From the NCBI RefSeq assembly GCF_000739065.1, contig NZ_CP009149.1, forward strand, positions 1,054,001-1,118,000: a DNA stretch of 64,000 bases, written 5' to 3'. This document shows positions 47,849 to 57,079 of the stretch, one piece after another (position 1 is the stretch's first letter; every line of letters begins with the position of its first letter). The stretch is from Methanocaldococcus bathoardescens (GTDB lineage: Archaea; AGJL01; Methanococci; Methanococcales; Methanocaldococcaceae). The notes beneath the pieces are model-generated. The model worked only from the letters and a program-made list of their open reading frames with translations. It ran no database searches and was not told where the DNA came from. Both the position numbers and the translations under genes were made by a program.

Positions 47849-49303
47849 ATGAACATTTTAAGAAGGGGAAGGTTAGGAAATTCAATAAAAGAAGATGTAG
47901 CAAAATACACAACAAGCTTAGATTTTGACAAAGAAATTTTTGAGGCAGATATCTTATGCGATATTGCTCATGTAATAATGCTTTATGAGCAGGGAATAAT
48001 AAAAAAAGAAGATGCAAAAAAGATTATTGAAGGTTTAAAAGAAATTTATAAAAAAGGTATGGAAAATCTTAATTTAGACCCTTCCTTGGATGATATACAC
48101 ATGGTTATTGAAAGTGAATTAATTAAAAAACTTGGGGAAGATGTAGCAGGAAGAATGCACACTGGAAGAAGTAGAAATGATGAAGTAGCAACAGATTTAA
48201 GAATTGCTTTAAGAGAAAAGGTTTTAATAATAGTTAAATCATTGATTGAAATGCTAAAGGATATATTAGAATTAGCTGAGAAACATAAAGAGACATTAAC
48301 TGTTGGCTACACCCATTTACAGCACGCTCAGCCAGTAACTTTTGCTCACCATTTATTAAGCTATGTCTCAGCAATTGAGAGAGATATTTTAAGGTTGTTA
48401 GATGCCTACAAAAGAATAAATATCTCTCCATTAGGTTGTGGGGCGATGGCAACAACTGGATTTAAGATAAATAGAGAGAGAACTAAAGAACTTCTTGGAT
48501 TTGATGCTATAATAGAAAATTCAATGGATGGTGTTTCAGCAAGAGATTTTATATTAGAAACAATGGCAGATTTAGCAATATTGGGGACAAACTTATCAAA
48601 GATTTGTGAAGAGTTAGTTTTATTCTCAACTTACGAATTTGGAACTATTGAGATTGCTAACGAGTTCTGCTCAACCTCTTCAATAATGCCTCAAAAGAAA
48701 AATCCTGATGTTGCTGAAATAGCAAGGGCTAAGCTTTCAACATTAAATGGAAATTTAGTTACTGTATTAACAATATTAAAAGCTCTACCAAATACTTACA
48801 ATAGAGATTTGCAAGAAATAAGCCCACATTTATGGAATAGTGTTTATACAACAATAGACACAATAAAAATGGTTCATGGAATGTTAAAAACAATAAAAGT
48901 GAATAAAGAGAGGATGGAAGAATTAGCTAACGCAAATTACTCAACTGCAACAGAATTGGCTGATACATTAGTTAGAGAGACAGGAATTCCATTTAGAACA
49001 GCACATGGCATCGTTGGGGAAGTTGTTAGAAGAAGTATAGAAGAAAAAAAGGATATGATTGAAGTTATCTATGAGGTTTTAGAAAAATACAATTTGAACG
49101 TTGATGAAGAAAAGATAAGAAAAGCATTAGACCCTTATGAAAACGTTAAGATGAGAGATGTTGTTGGAGGGCCTGCTCCAGAAGAAGTTGAAAAAAGGAT
49201 AAAGGCATTTAAAGAGAGATTGAACAAATATGAAAAAGAAGTTAATGAAAAAATGCAAAAGATAAACAAAGTTAAAGAAACTCTGCTATCTTATGAGATT
49301 TAA
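47849..49303 (+). CDS. argH: Argininosuccinate lyase
   Basis: This 484-aa fumarase-superfamily enzyme starts MNILRRGRLGNSIKEDVAKY. It has MHTGRSRNDEVATDLR, GYTHLQHAQPVTFAHHLL and the signature TSSIMPQKKNPDVAEIARAK with the catalytic Ser. It makes arginine and fumarate in the last step of arginine synthesis. I use the ATG at 47849 because GGTGA lies seven bases upstream, inside a longer GTG-started frame. Confidence 0.97.
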   Translation: MNILRRGRLGNSIKEDVAKYTTSLDFDKEIFEADILCDIAHVIMLYEQGIIKKEDAKKIIEGLKEIYKKGMENLNLDPSLDDIHMVIESELIKKLGEDVAGRMHTGRSRNDEVATDLRIALREKVLIIVKSLIEMLKDILELAEKHKETLTVGYTHLQHAQPVTFAHHLLSYVSAIERDILRLLDAYKRINISPLGCGAMATTGFKINRERTKELLGFDAIIENSMDGVSARDFILETMADLAILGTNLSKICEELVLFSTYEFGTIEIANEFCSTSSIMPQKKNPDVAEIARAKLSTLNGNLVTVLTILKALPNTYNRDLQEISPHLWNSVYTTIDTIKMVHGMLKTIKVNKERMEELANANYSTATELADTLVRETGIPFRTAHGIVGEVVRRSIEEKKDMIEVIYEVLEKYNLNVDEEKIRKALDPYENVKMRDVVGGPAPEEVEKRIKAFKERLNKYEKEVNEKMQKINKVKETLLSYEI

Positions 49304-49312
49304 TTTATTTTA

Positions 49313-49993
49313 TCAAAAAATCATATCTTTCCAAACATAAACTGCCATTATTATCCATATTGCCGCTAAAATATATCCCTCTTTTTTTCTTAATTTATAG
49401 TTAGATATTGGATAAAAAGCCCTAACTCCAGCTGGTGTCATTGAATCTCCAACTAAATGAGATAAATATCCAGCAATTATTGGTAATATGTAATGCAAAG
49501 TTCCATCAATTCCTGGATTTAATTTTATAATATCCAAAATAGCCCAAGCAAAGATGGCAAAAATCATCACTCTACCGAGTAAAATTTCATTAGTAACCAT
49601 TAATAAAGATATCAACCCAGCAAAAACTGCTGAAATAAATGAGAGTTTGTAAGATAAATATCCCAAAATAAAAGATACAAATAACAAAGACCAAAATGTG
49701 TGAGTTAAAGTTCTATGCTCTGAAAAATAAGGAATTAAATATATCAAAAGAACTGAAACTCCTAAAATAAACAAATCAATATTAAACAAACTTTTATCAA
49801 AAAAGTAAAGTAAAATATTTATAAAAACAATCCCTCCAGATATTAAAATTCCTCTTTTAACAATATCTTCCTTAACATCATGGTCTAAATCTGGATACAA
49901 AGCCCCAGCTAATGCCAAAAATATCTGTTCTGGTGAAGAAATAAATGGCAATCCAAAGATAATCCCTAAGATTGTATGTCCCTTCCAATTCAT
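49313..49993 (-). CDS. DUF457 membrane-bound metal-dependent hydrolase
   Basis: This 226-aa membrane protein has the YdjM-type motifs: [38 protein letters not shown] and [20 protein letters not shown], whose His and Asp residues form a metal site. Six or so hydrophobic segments place it in the membrane. Family members are predicted hydrolases with unproven substrates. It is convergent with argH. Confidence 0.82.
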   Translation of the reverse strand: MNWKGHTILGIIFGLPFISSPEQIFLALAGALYPDLDHDVKEDIVKRGILISGGIVFINILLYFFDKSLFNIDLFILGVSVLLIYLIPYFSEHRTLTHTFWSLLFVSFILGYLSYKLSFISAVFAGLISLLMVTNEILLGRVMIFAIFAWAILDIIKLNPGIDGTLHYILPIIAGYLSHLVGDSMTPAGVRAFYPISNYKLRKKEGYILAAIWIIMAVYVWKDMIF

Positions 49994-50014
49994 AGAATCC
50001 CTTAAAAAATTTTA

Positions 50015-51226
50015 TTAAAATGGAAAACATCTCCCCCATGGGCATAAACATTTGGGAGTTGATTTTATTGATATTATTATATCTCCCTCTTCTAAAGTAG
50101 ATAGATAATTTTCTGAAATTTTTTTAAATTTTGGAATATTTTTTTCAAACTTATCTTTATATTTTTCTCCATTTGAAGAGATTGCGTATATGCATTCAAT
50201 ATCTTTTAGCTTATAACCCCATCGTGTCCCATGATGTGGAGTTATCAACACATAAAAGAATTTCCTATTTTTACTGTTTAATTCTTTTATTATTTTATTT
50301 ATCTCATACGGTTTCAGATCCCCCATAAATAACAATTCATTATCACAACAAAACACTAAACTTAAACGATCAGTAATACCCCTAAATTTTTCGTCAAGAT
50401 CTTCAATTTTCTTTTTAAAATTTTCTTTTTCACTAATTCTATCTTTTAAATTTTTTAATTTTTCTAAAATTTCATATGTTTCCTCATGTTTTTTTCCATT
50501 AAATTTTTCATATTTCATGTTTTTTTGGACGACTATATTATATAACGGACTATATCTTTCAACAAATTTAACGATCTCCTCAAATTCACGGTAATCCTTC
50601 ATAAATTGTTTAAATTCTTTTATCACTTTTTTCACACTTTCTACAACCTCATCATCTTTGATAATTCTTGGTGGATGCAATATTTCAAAGGTTTTCCCCC
50701 TAATTTTTATAAAATCCCCTTTAAAACATGGATTAAGTTTGCATTTATCATTTATTTTGAATATTAAATCTAAAAAATCAATATTGACTATACCATAATT
50801 ATTATAAATCTGAAAAAATTCAAATGATAACATATACAAAATAAATTCATTTGAAATATCCTTACCATTATCATAAATCTTTGGAATTCCCGGAAAATAT
50901 ACTTCATCAAACCATCCCTTCCAATGATTTCCTTTATCTGCTACACAAAAAATACCATTGTAATGGTCAGAATGAAAGTGGGATAATATAAAATATTTCG
51001 GTGTATATCTTGATATATATGAAGATACTCTGTGTAAAGCATAAAATGCTTTTTCTTTACCATTATAACTACCACAATCAACTAACGCATGTTCTGCATA
51101 TTCTATGGAAATCTTACCAAAGATACCCCATCTCTTTTCCGTAAAAACCTCTATTTTCTTAAAATCTGCACTAACACAGATAGGCATACATAATCCGTGT
51201 CCCACGTCCATTACACAAATTTTCAT
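50015..51226 (-). CDS. ComEC-like metallo-beta-lactamase-fold hydrolase
   Basis: This 403-aa protein has MBL motifs: MDVGHGLCMPI, LVDCGSYNG, LSHFHSDHYNGIF (HxHxDH), DRLSLVFCCDNELLFMGDLK and TPHHGTRWGYK. This order resembles the detached MBL domain of ComEC/Rec2. A charged coiled region of about 120 residues is inserted before the DRLS motif. The C-terminus (CLCPWGRC) has three cysteines. I see no nucleic-acid channel partner nearby. The gene breaks the otherwise housekeeping neighbourhood, so it may be accessory or defence-related; that is a guess. The ATG at 51226 follows GGGGGAG. Confidence 0.75.
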   Translation of the reverse strand: MKICVMDVGHGLCMPICVSADFKKIEVFTEKRWGIFGKISIEYAEHALVDCGSYNGKEKAFYALHRVSSYISRYTPKYFILSHFHSDHYNGIFCVADKGNHWKGWFDEVYFPGIPKIYDNGKDISNEFILYMLSFEFFQIYNNYGIVNIDFLDLIFKINDKCKLNPCFKGDFIKIRGKTFEILHPPRIIKDDEVVESVKKVIKEFKQFMKDYREFEEIVKFVERYSPLYNIVVQKNMKYEKFNGKKHEETYEILEKLKNLKDRISEKENFKKKIEDLDEKFRGITDRLSLVFCCDNELLFMGDLKPYEINKIIKELNSKNRKFFYVLITPHHGTRWGYKLKDIECIYAISSNGEKYKDKFEKNIPKFKKISENYLSTLEEGDIIISIKSTPKCLCPWGRCFPF

Positions 51227-51339
51227 TAGTCTCCCCCACATTAATTTGTGTTTATACAAAAATTTATTTCTTCAAACATAGTATAAAAATATTTTGTTTA
51301 TTAAATTAAAGTTTTGTAGTTTTATAAAATAGAGCCAAT

Positions 51340-51498
51340 TTATCCAATAACAACCTCTCCCTCTTTTATTCCAATAGTATTTAACCACTTAACAGTTGAT
51401 TCTTTAACAATTTCCTTTTTCTTTCTTAATATCCACAATTTTAGTTCTAAAGTTATCAAATTCTTTGTAATTTTGCCAATTACTTCAAATTTAACCAA
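51340..51498 (-). CDS. Possible small protein overlapping the membrane-protein gene
   Basis: A 52-codon frame from a TTG at 51496-51498 reads VKFEVIGKITKNLITLEL and ends STVKWLNTIGIKEGEVVIG before a TAA at 51340. It overlaps the 3' end of the 51480-51884 gene by 19 bases. Composition looks like a real small, basic protein, and the IGIKEGEVVI end resembles beta-strand DNA- or RNA-binding domains. No good ribosome binding site is visible, so coding is uncertain. The remaining gap to 51227 shows no gene. Confidence 0.35.
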   Translation of the reverse strand: MVKFEVIGKITKNLITLELKLWILRKKKEIVKESTVKWLNTIGIKEGEVVIG

Positions 51499-51884
51499 AT
51501 TTTTAAGTAAATTTCAACTTTCGATTTTTTCATAAATTTCATTATCAATTGCTTTCCTATGAATACAATTATTGTTGGGATTATTAAAGCTAATAATATG
51601 GAATCTGTATAAGTCCAAATCACTGCTGAAATACATGCAGTTGCAAAAAGTCCATAACAATCCGGAATTCTGCCATCAAAATCCAACCTTATATAATCCT
51701 CTTCTCTAATGAACCTTAAGCCGTATAAAACACTTAATACTATATCCCAAAAGATTGTTGCAAATAACGCCAATATTATGCTAATTTCTGTGTTATGGAT
51801 GATTTCACAGAACATAATGGTAAATAACAAGATAAAATAGACACCACTTAAATGCAACATTCCAAATGGAGTTATCCATTTCAT
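51480..51884 (-). CDS. Small membrane protein, unknown function
   Basis: This 134-aa protein has four hydrophobic segments (MLHLSGVYFILLFTIMFCEI, ISIILALFATIFWDIVLSVL, LFATACISAVIWTY, LLALIIPTIIVFIGKQLI). A polar loop (RFIREEDYIRLDFDGRIPDC) lies between the second and third, and the tail is basic. I do not recognise the family. It starts 19 bp after hcgG on the same strand, so it may belong to the hcg cluster. Confidence 0.7.
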   Translation of the reverse strand: MKWITPFGMLHLSGVYFILLFTIMFCEIIHNTEISIILALFATIFWDIVLSVLYGLRFIREEDYIRLDFDGRIPDCYGLFATACISAVIWTYTDSILLALIIPTIIVFIGKQLIMKFMKKSKVEIYLKIWLNLK

Positions 51885-51903
51885 AATCTCCCAAAGTAAA
51901 AAT

Positions 51904-53421
51904 TTAAATTAAAAGCTCAACTTTATTATCCTTAATCTTATTAAGTATTTTCAAAGCAATATTTGGGATAAAGGTTGTTATATATGCTTTTTCTGAACTC
52001 TCTACAGCTTTTTTATCATCTCCATTGCATGGATAGGCATTGATGCCAGCATCATTTAAAATCTTAATAGTAGCTTTCTCTACCCAACTATCCGTATCTG
52101 AAATATAAACCTCCTCTGCCTTTTCAGCAATTGCCCAACTTATATATCTTCCCCCAATTAATCCAATTTTATCAGTAGAGATGTCATCAATTGTCTTATT
52201 TACTTTTAATTTTCTACATAGATTACTCTCCTTTATAGATGCCCAGTGTGCATCTCCTAAATAAAACCCTCCAATGCTGTAAGGATAGATATTTCCTTTT
52301 AAAAAGTTGTTTCCTAAGGCAATTGCTTTAACTATATCCTTATCTATAAAACTTGCATTAACATTTCCTGCTTTTATTTCCTCTCTAATTATTCTTATAA
52401 CTCTTCTTAAACCAAAATTTCCTCTCTTTGCTGTTTCTGGGCTATAGCCGCACATATACCCATGGTGATTTAATGGAAACCCAGTTATTATAGCATTTAA
52501 ACCACTTCTTAATCCAATTCTACATTCATCCTCATAAGCTCCATTTGTTGCCACAACCCCTCCTTTAACTAAAATTCTTGAAACAGCTATTGCCTTAGCA
52601 AAAGCTTTCAATCTATCTTTAGCCCTGTTAAATGGTGCTCCTTCAACAACAAATACATCAACATCTAAGTCAATACATGCCTTAATTCCAGTTATTAAAT
52701 CATCATATCCATCTCCAATGTGGAAAATGCCTTCCAAACCCTTGCCATATTTTTTTGCTGTTTTTGCAACAACTTCCATCTCCTCTAACGGGGCTGCATG
52801 CTCCTCTCCACCTTGCTCCTCAACCACATTTATACATACAGTAGAAGCTAACCTAACCCATTCCTCAAACTCATCGGCATGTTCCTTCTCTTTCTCTATC
52901 AATCTCTTATGAATCCTATCTCTTGGACAGCCCTTAAATGGTGGGCCTTTAAAATAACAATCTCCATAACAATGAGTTATTTCCTTTGGAAACCTCATAG
53001 CTCCATACATTCCAAAGTGGTCTATATCTATTGGCACATCAACATTTTCTAAAACCATTTTTAAAACATCTATAGGATTTAATCCTTCTTTTTCAGCAAT
53101 ATCTGCCACTGCATAACTGCAGATATGAATTGGAAATCCTATATAATCAGTTAATATGCAATTTTCAATAAATTGAGTTAATGTTAATGATGATGAACAC
53201 GGCCCTACAGCAATTTCTATTAAATCACAGCCCATTGGAAATTTTCTTAAATTACTTCCAAGCTTTTGAATCTCTTCCAAAGATAAATCATCAACCACAT
53301 CAACAACCTCAATTATATCGCTTTCTTTTAATTTTTTCTCATTTAATTTTTTTATTACTATTTTTCTTAATTCTAATGCTGAATCTAAATTATTTACGGC
53401 TTCTTTAATGAGTTCTCTCAT
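51904..53421 (-). CDS. hcgG: HcgG (DUF2193): Fe-guanylylpyridinol cofactor biosynthesis
   Basis: This 505-aa protein matches the hmd co-occurring HcgG family by length and position. Cysteine-rich stretches include PMGCDLIEIAVGPCSSSLTL, HCYGDCYFKGPPFKGC and HGYMCGYSPETAKRG. IGDGYDDLITGIKACIDLDV and a Rossmann-like end (KIGLIGGRYISWAIAEKAEE) follow. Its step in making the Hmd cofactor is not firmly known; a role with iron or the acyl/CO ligands is proposed. Its start overlaps the previous gene by 17 bp. Confidence 0.8.
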   Translation of the reverse strand: MRELIKEAVNNLDSALELRKIVIKKLNEKKLKESDIIEVVDVVDDLSLEEIQKLGSNLRKFPMGCDLIEIAVGPCSSSLTLTQFIENCILTDYIGFPIHICSYAVADIAEKEGLNPIDVLKMVLENVDVPIDIDHFGMYGAMRFPKEITHCYGDCYFKGPPFKGCPRDRIHKRLIEKEKEHADEFEEWVRLASTVCINVVEEQGGEEHAAPLEEMEVVAKTAKKYGKGLEGIFHIGDGYDDLITGIKACIDLDVDVFVVEGAPFNRAKDRLKAFAKAIAVSRILVKGGVVATNGAYEDECRIGLRSGLNAIITGFPLNHHGYMCGYSPETAKRGNFGLRRVIRIIREEIKAGNVNASFIDKDIVKAIALGNNFLKGNIYPYSIGGFYLGDAHWASIKESNLCRKLKVNKTIDDISTDKIGLIGGRYISWAIAEKAEEVYISDTDSWVEKATIKILNDAGINAYPCNGDDKKAVESSEKAYITTFIPNIALKILNKIKDNKVELLI

Positions 53422-53956
53422 AAAAATCCCTCAGTCCATTTATAATCTGCAAATACCTATCTTCAATTCTCTCAACCAATCCTAAATCATAATTGTGTGT
53501 TTTTAAGATTATAACATTTTCTATATCTTTTCCATTAAACAAATAGTCTGGAATTATTAAAATACCGTCATCAGAAATTTTTAGACCTAAATCTTCAACA
53601 ACTTTTTTAACAAACTCTGTTTTTGGATTAACCTTTACATTTAAATCTTTAGTCAATTTTTTTATCTCTCTTTCTTTATTTTTTAGAAATTCTATTGAAT
53701 TATTTATTTTTTCTTCATCCCCAATACCTAATTTTTTTAATTCCTCTAAACTTTCAATTAAATCCTTAAAAGTTACTGACTTAACTTCAAAAATCTCTGC
53801 ATTTGGGTTTAGTTTTTTCACTCTCTCTTTATACCCCTTAGATATAATTAAAAAATCACAATTAACTTTATTATCATAAGGATTAACTATTTCATAATCT
53901 TCCAATCCAATTAAATCAGCGATTTCTTTATACATTTTAGTTATTCCTATTTTCAT
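53405..53956 (-). CDS. Uncharacterised protein of the hmd/hcg cluster
   Basis: This 183-aa protein begins MKIGITKMYKEIADLIGLED and contains INNSIEFLKNKEREIKKLTK (coiled), DGILIIPDYLFNG and NVIILKTHNYDLGLVERIED. Only one cysteine is seen. I cannot match it to a numbered Hcg protein: HcgF, for instance, uses an N-terminal Cys that is absent here. Overlap with hcgG and 26-bp spacing from hcgA make a role in cofactor synthesis likely. Confidence 0.75.
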   Translation of the reverse strand: MKIGITKMYKEIADLIGLEDYEIVNPYDNKVNCDFLIISKGYKERVKKLNPNAEIFEVKSVTFKDLIESLEELKKLGIGDEEKINNSIEFLKNKEREIKKLTKDLNVKVNPKTEFVKKVVEDLGLKISDDGILIIPDYLFNGKDIENVIILKTHNYDLGLVERIEDRYLQIINGLRDFYERTH

Positions 53957-53982
53957 ATTTTCCCAATAATTTTTTTAGTTAT

Positions 53983-55053
53983 TTATTTTCCATAAGCTTT
54001 TAAATAGTTTTCAAACTTCTTCCAATCCAATTTTGGTTTTAATCCTAAATCCATAATCATATTAACTACTTCTTCCAAATTTCCTGTTTTTGGATTTCCT
54101 ACTCCTTTTACATTTATTGGGTGATTTTTTGGAATAACTGTTGCTACATTACTCGCTCCACCTAACAAAGCAAATTGCACTAACTCTGCACCAATTGTTG
54201 GTGTTGGTGATGTTATTCTTATATTTGGGAATAACAGCCTTGTTATAGCTATTGTTTTTGCCTGCTCTAAGGCAGAACATTTTGGATGGTTTTCCATCGG
54301 TGTTCCTTTATAGGGATTGAATCCCATTATAGGAATTTCTCCAACATCCAACTCGTTTTTTAAATAAAATAAATGCTCTACTCTATCCTCATAACTCTCC
54401 CCAATACCAATTAACAAACCAGAAGATAGCTCAATATCATATTTATTAACTAATTTACAAACCCTTATCCTATCTTCCAACTCTTCCCCTGGCTTAACCT
54501 TTTTAAATAACTCTTCATTTACAGTTTCTAAATTACAGCAAATTGTATTAATCCCATATTTTTTGAGCTCCTTTACTGATTCTTCTGTTAAATCAGCTCC
54601 AGCATTAACTAAAACCTCCAAGTTTGTATTTTCCTTAACTATTTTTAAAGCTCTTACCACTTCTTTTCCTTGATAACCATGTGCAGAAGAGCAACTAACT
54701 CTTTTTATTCCACTTTCTTCAATTGCTATTGCTGATTTTTTTATTTCCTCGTCATTTAATCTAAATGGTTTATAATATCCCTCTTTTGAAGTTCCAGCGG
54801 CAAAGCCACAATATAGGCATTTTGGATTAATCTTACAAATATTGGTTATATGTATAGTAGAAGTTATTTCAATCTCTTTCTTAAAAAAGTCCCTAACTTC
54901 TGAAGCTAATCTAAATAATTCTAAATAATCTCTCCATTTATCTATTTTAAATAGTTTTAACGCTTCATCTTCATCTATAAGTCCATTTTTTATAAATTCT
55001 TTATTTCCTTCTTTTAATTCTTTAAAATTCTCCTCTATTTTTTCAAATATCAT
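53983..55053 (-). CDS. hcgA: HcgA: radical SAM enzyme of Hmd cofactor biosynthesis
   Basis: This 356-aa BioB/ThiH-like protein carries the unusual radical SAM motif Cys-x5-Cys-x2-Cys (ITNICKINPKCLYCGFAAG), the hallmark of HcgA. RVSCSSAHGYQGKEVVRALK, VLVNAGADLTEESVKEL and SSGLLIGIGESYEDRVEHL also fit the family. It is believed to act early in assembling the guanylylpyridinol of [Fe]-hydrogenase. The ATG at 55053 follows GGTGATGTA. Confidence 0.92.
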   Translation of the reverse strand: MIFEKIEENFKELKEGNKEFIKNGLIDEDEALKLFKIDKWRDYLELFRLASEVRDFFKKEIEITSTIHITNICKINPKCLYCGFAAGTSKEGYYKPFRLNDEEIKKSAIAIEESGIKRVSCSSAHGYQGKEVVRALKIVKENTNLEVLVNAGADLTEESVKELKKYGINTICCNLETVNEELFKKVKPGEELEDRIRVCKLVNKYDIELSSGLLIGIGESYEDRVEHLFYLKNELDVGEIPIMGFNPYKGTPMENHPKCSALEQAKTIAITRLLFPNIRITSPTPTIGAELVQFALLGGASNVATVIPKNHPINVKGVGNPKTGNLEEVVNMIMDLGLKPKLDWKKFENYLKAYGK

Positions 55054-55171
55054 TACATCACCAATCATCATGATTAAAAAGTATCTTACAATTAAAAAAG
55101 ATTAAAAAGTTTTCGATTTTTCTATAAATTAAACTAAAAATAAAAAATAAAAAAGTAATTTAAAAAGATAT

Positions 55172-56203
55172 TTATTCTTTTTTGTGTTTCTCTAATACCT
55201 TCAATGCTGTTGGTAAGATATCTGCTAATGGACCGAAGCACATACTGTCTGCTGTTCCTAATAATGCAGCTGGGTCTAATGCTTCTTCCATGTTAGCAAT
55301 TCCTTTCTCTTTCATTAAGTTGTGTATTTGTGTTAAAGCTTCATCAGCCATCATTTGAGCGAAGTCAGCAGGTGCTCCTAAGATTTTTGTAACTGCATCT
55401 CTGTAAGCTAATAAACCAGCATAGACAGTTGCTGTAACTGCTGAACACATGTCACAAACTGGACCAATTAAGTTAGCAGGCATCTTAAATGCATTTCCTC
55501 TTGCAATCTTAGCGATTTCATATAATTTGTTAACTGCTTCTTCACTTGCATAACCTTCAGCAATGTAAACTTGTCCTTTCATCTCTGGAACACATCCTGG
55601 GTGGTATGAGGTTATGTTTAAGTCATCTCTTCCTAAATCTTTGAAGATTTTTGCGAATTTTGTTGTTGGAATTGTACATGCGTGGGTTACAATAGCTCCT
55701 TCTGGAATTGCATCTGCAAATTTCTTAATAATGTCTGGCTGTTTGTTTCCTTTTGGTAACCATGTTAAAATAATATCTGCATCTGCAACTGCCTCTTTAT
55801 CATCTGATGTAACTTTTAAACCAACATCTTCTGGGTGGACAAAGTGTATACATGCTTTTGGTGGTTTTGGTAACTCTTTTGCTTTTGCCTTAACAACTTC
55901 TCTAATTTTTGGCATTATACTTTCTGGATTTCCATTTAAATGAGCTTCCATAACTTCTTTTGGGTCAAATTCATCAATAACAACTAATCCTGGCTCTTCA
56001 GCAAAACATGGGTCTGAAACAATAACTTCTTTAACATCAGGAACTAAGTGTAAAAGCTCAGCTCCCATTGTGATTGTTGAGTGTGTTAAAGCAATTTCTG
56101 GTTTTCCGACTTCATTAGCAACTTGTGATGCTCTCATGAAGTTTGTAATCCCTGCAGCTGCGTGTGTTCTGTAACATCCAGCCCCTAAGATTGCTATTTT
56201 CAC
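55172..56203 (-). CDS. hmd: H2-forming methylene-H4MPT dehydrogenase ([Fe]-hydrogenase)
   Basis: Hmd (343 aa) reversibly reduces methenyl-H4MPT with H2 in the cytoplasm. Cys176 in IVTHACTIPT is the iron ligand and His14 in GAGCYRTH the catalytic base. AILGAGC opens the Rossmann domain that holds the cofactor. It lies at the head of the hcgA-x-hcgG cluster, 118 bp upstream of hcgA. A TATA box about 65 bases upstream suggests its own start. Codon use is biased as in mcr, which suggests high expression. Confidence 0.98.
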   Translation of the reverse strand: MKIAILGAGCYRTHAAAGITNFMRASQVANEVGKPEIALTHSTITMGAELLHLVPDVKEVIVSDPCFAEEPGLVVIDEFDPKEVMEAHLNGNPESIMPKIREVVKAKAKELPKPPKACIHFVHPEDVGLKVTSDDKEAVADADIILTWLPKGNKQPDIIKKFADAIPEGAIVTHACTIPTTKFAKIFKDLGRDDLNITSYHPGCVPEMKGQVYIAEGYASEEAVNKLYEIAKIARGNAFKMPANLIGPVCDMCSAVTATVYAGLLAYRDAVTKILGAPADFAQMMADEALTQIHNLMKEKGIANMEEALDPAALLGTADSMCFGPLADILPTALKVLEKHKKE

Positions 56204-56263
56204 ACTATCACCTTTTTGTTAAATGTTTCAAATAATTCCGATAATATTATTGTTATATTTGGT

Positions 56264-56274
56264 AATATATAAAA
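56264..56274 (-). promoter_or_regulatory. hmd promoter (TATA box)
   Basis: TTTTATATATT on the minus strand, with an expected start about 25 bases downstream and a leader of about 35-40 bases to the hmd ATG. The 165-bp gap between hmd and the upstream cyclase gene has no other recognisable feature. Confidence 0.6.
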
Positions 56275-56368
56275 TTATCTATTTGGTTCTAAGTAGTAAA
56301 TAGCCATAAATAAGTATTATCTATGATACTACATTTTCTAATAGCCAATATAAAAAATTAAATATGGT

Positions 56369-56938
56369 CTAAAAGAAATCTAAAATAGCAATACATCTGA
56401 TAGGCGAGGCATCAATATCAAATATCTTTAACGGCAATCCTAAAAAATAGAAGCTTTTTCCAACTAAATTTTTCAAATTTTCATTTAGATTTTCAATAAT
56501 TAAAATATTTTTTGATAATAGCTTTTTATGCTCCTCAAATCCACCAATTGTGCATGCATCTATGCCAATACATTTTATGTTGCTTTTAATAATATCATCT
56601 AAAAATGGTATTTCTGGAATTTCCTCAAAATATTCCTTTCTCTTCCAATATTTAGAAAATCCTGTATAAATTAGTAATATATCACAAACAGGCAATTTAT
56701 TCATCTCAAAATCATTCAAAGATATACAATATCCTTTTCCCTCAATTATCCCACCTTTAAACGGAATTTTATTTTCCAATCCTACATGTTTTGGATAATC
56801 TATGTGTGTGCATAGATGAGAGCCCATAACAATTTCTGATACTATAAATCCATCTATCTCTTTTTCAGTGATTTTTAGCTCTGGGTCTCCGGGATAGGGA
56901 AAGTTAATTAGAGTTTGAGTTAAATCTAAGATTTTCAT
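56369..56938 (-). CDS. Cyclase/kynurenine formamidase-like metal hydrolase
   Basis: This 189-aa protein has the family's metal motif as GSHLCTHIDYPKHVG (His-x3-His-x-Asp-x3-His pattern) near residue 40, DLTQTL at the N-terminus and IGIDACTIGGFEEHKKL. PF04199 proteins include kynurenine formamidases and other amide hydrolases. The substrate in a methanogen without kynurenine metabolism is unknown. It is divergent from gar1-tfb. A TATA site (GGTATATATAC, 56982-56992) lies about 45 bases before its start. Confidence 0.83.
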   Translation of the reverse strand: MKILDLTQTLINFPYPGDPELKITEKEIDGFIVSEIVMGSHLCTHIDYPKHVGLENKIPFKGGIIEGKGYCISLNDFEMNKLPVCDILLIYTGFSKYWKRKEYFEEIPEIPFLDDIIKSNIKCIGIDACTIGGFEEHKKLLSKNILIIENLNENLKNLVGKSFYFLGLPLKIFDIDASPIRCIAILDFF

Positions 56939-57020
56939 GTTTTCACTTTAGTTTTTATATATTTAAATGTATTTTCATTAAGTATATATACCTCTTCAAA
57001 ACACATATATATAAAGTTTT

Positions 57021-57035
57021 CGAAAATTATATATA
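57021..57035 (+). promoter_or_regulatory. gar1-tfb promoter (BRE plus TATA)
   Basis: CGAAAATTATATATA combines a BRE-like CGAAA with a TATA box, about 45 bases before the gar1 TTG start. Two further TATA-like runs lie within 45 bp upstream (CATATATATAAAG at 57003-57015 and the divergent GTATATATAC), an unusual density for one gap. Confidence 0.65.
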
Positions 57036-57079
57036 CCAGTTTTCAATAAAAATAAATCAGCATATATAGAGGGAGCAAT

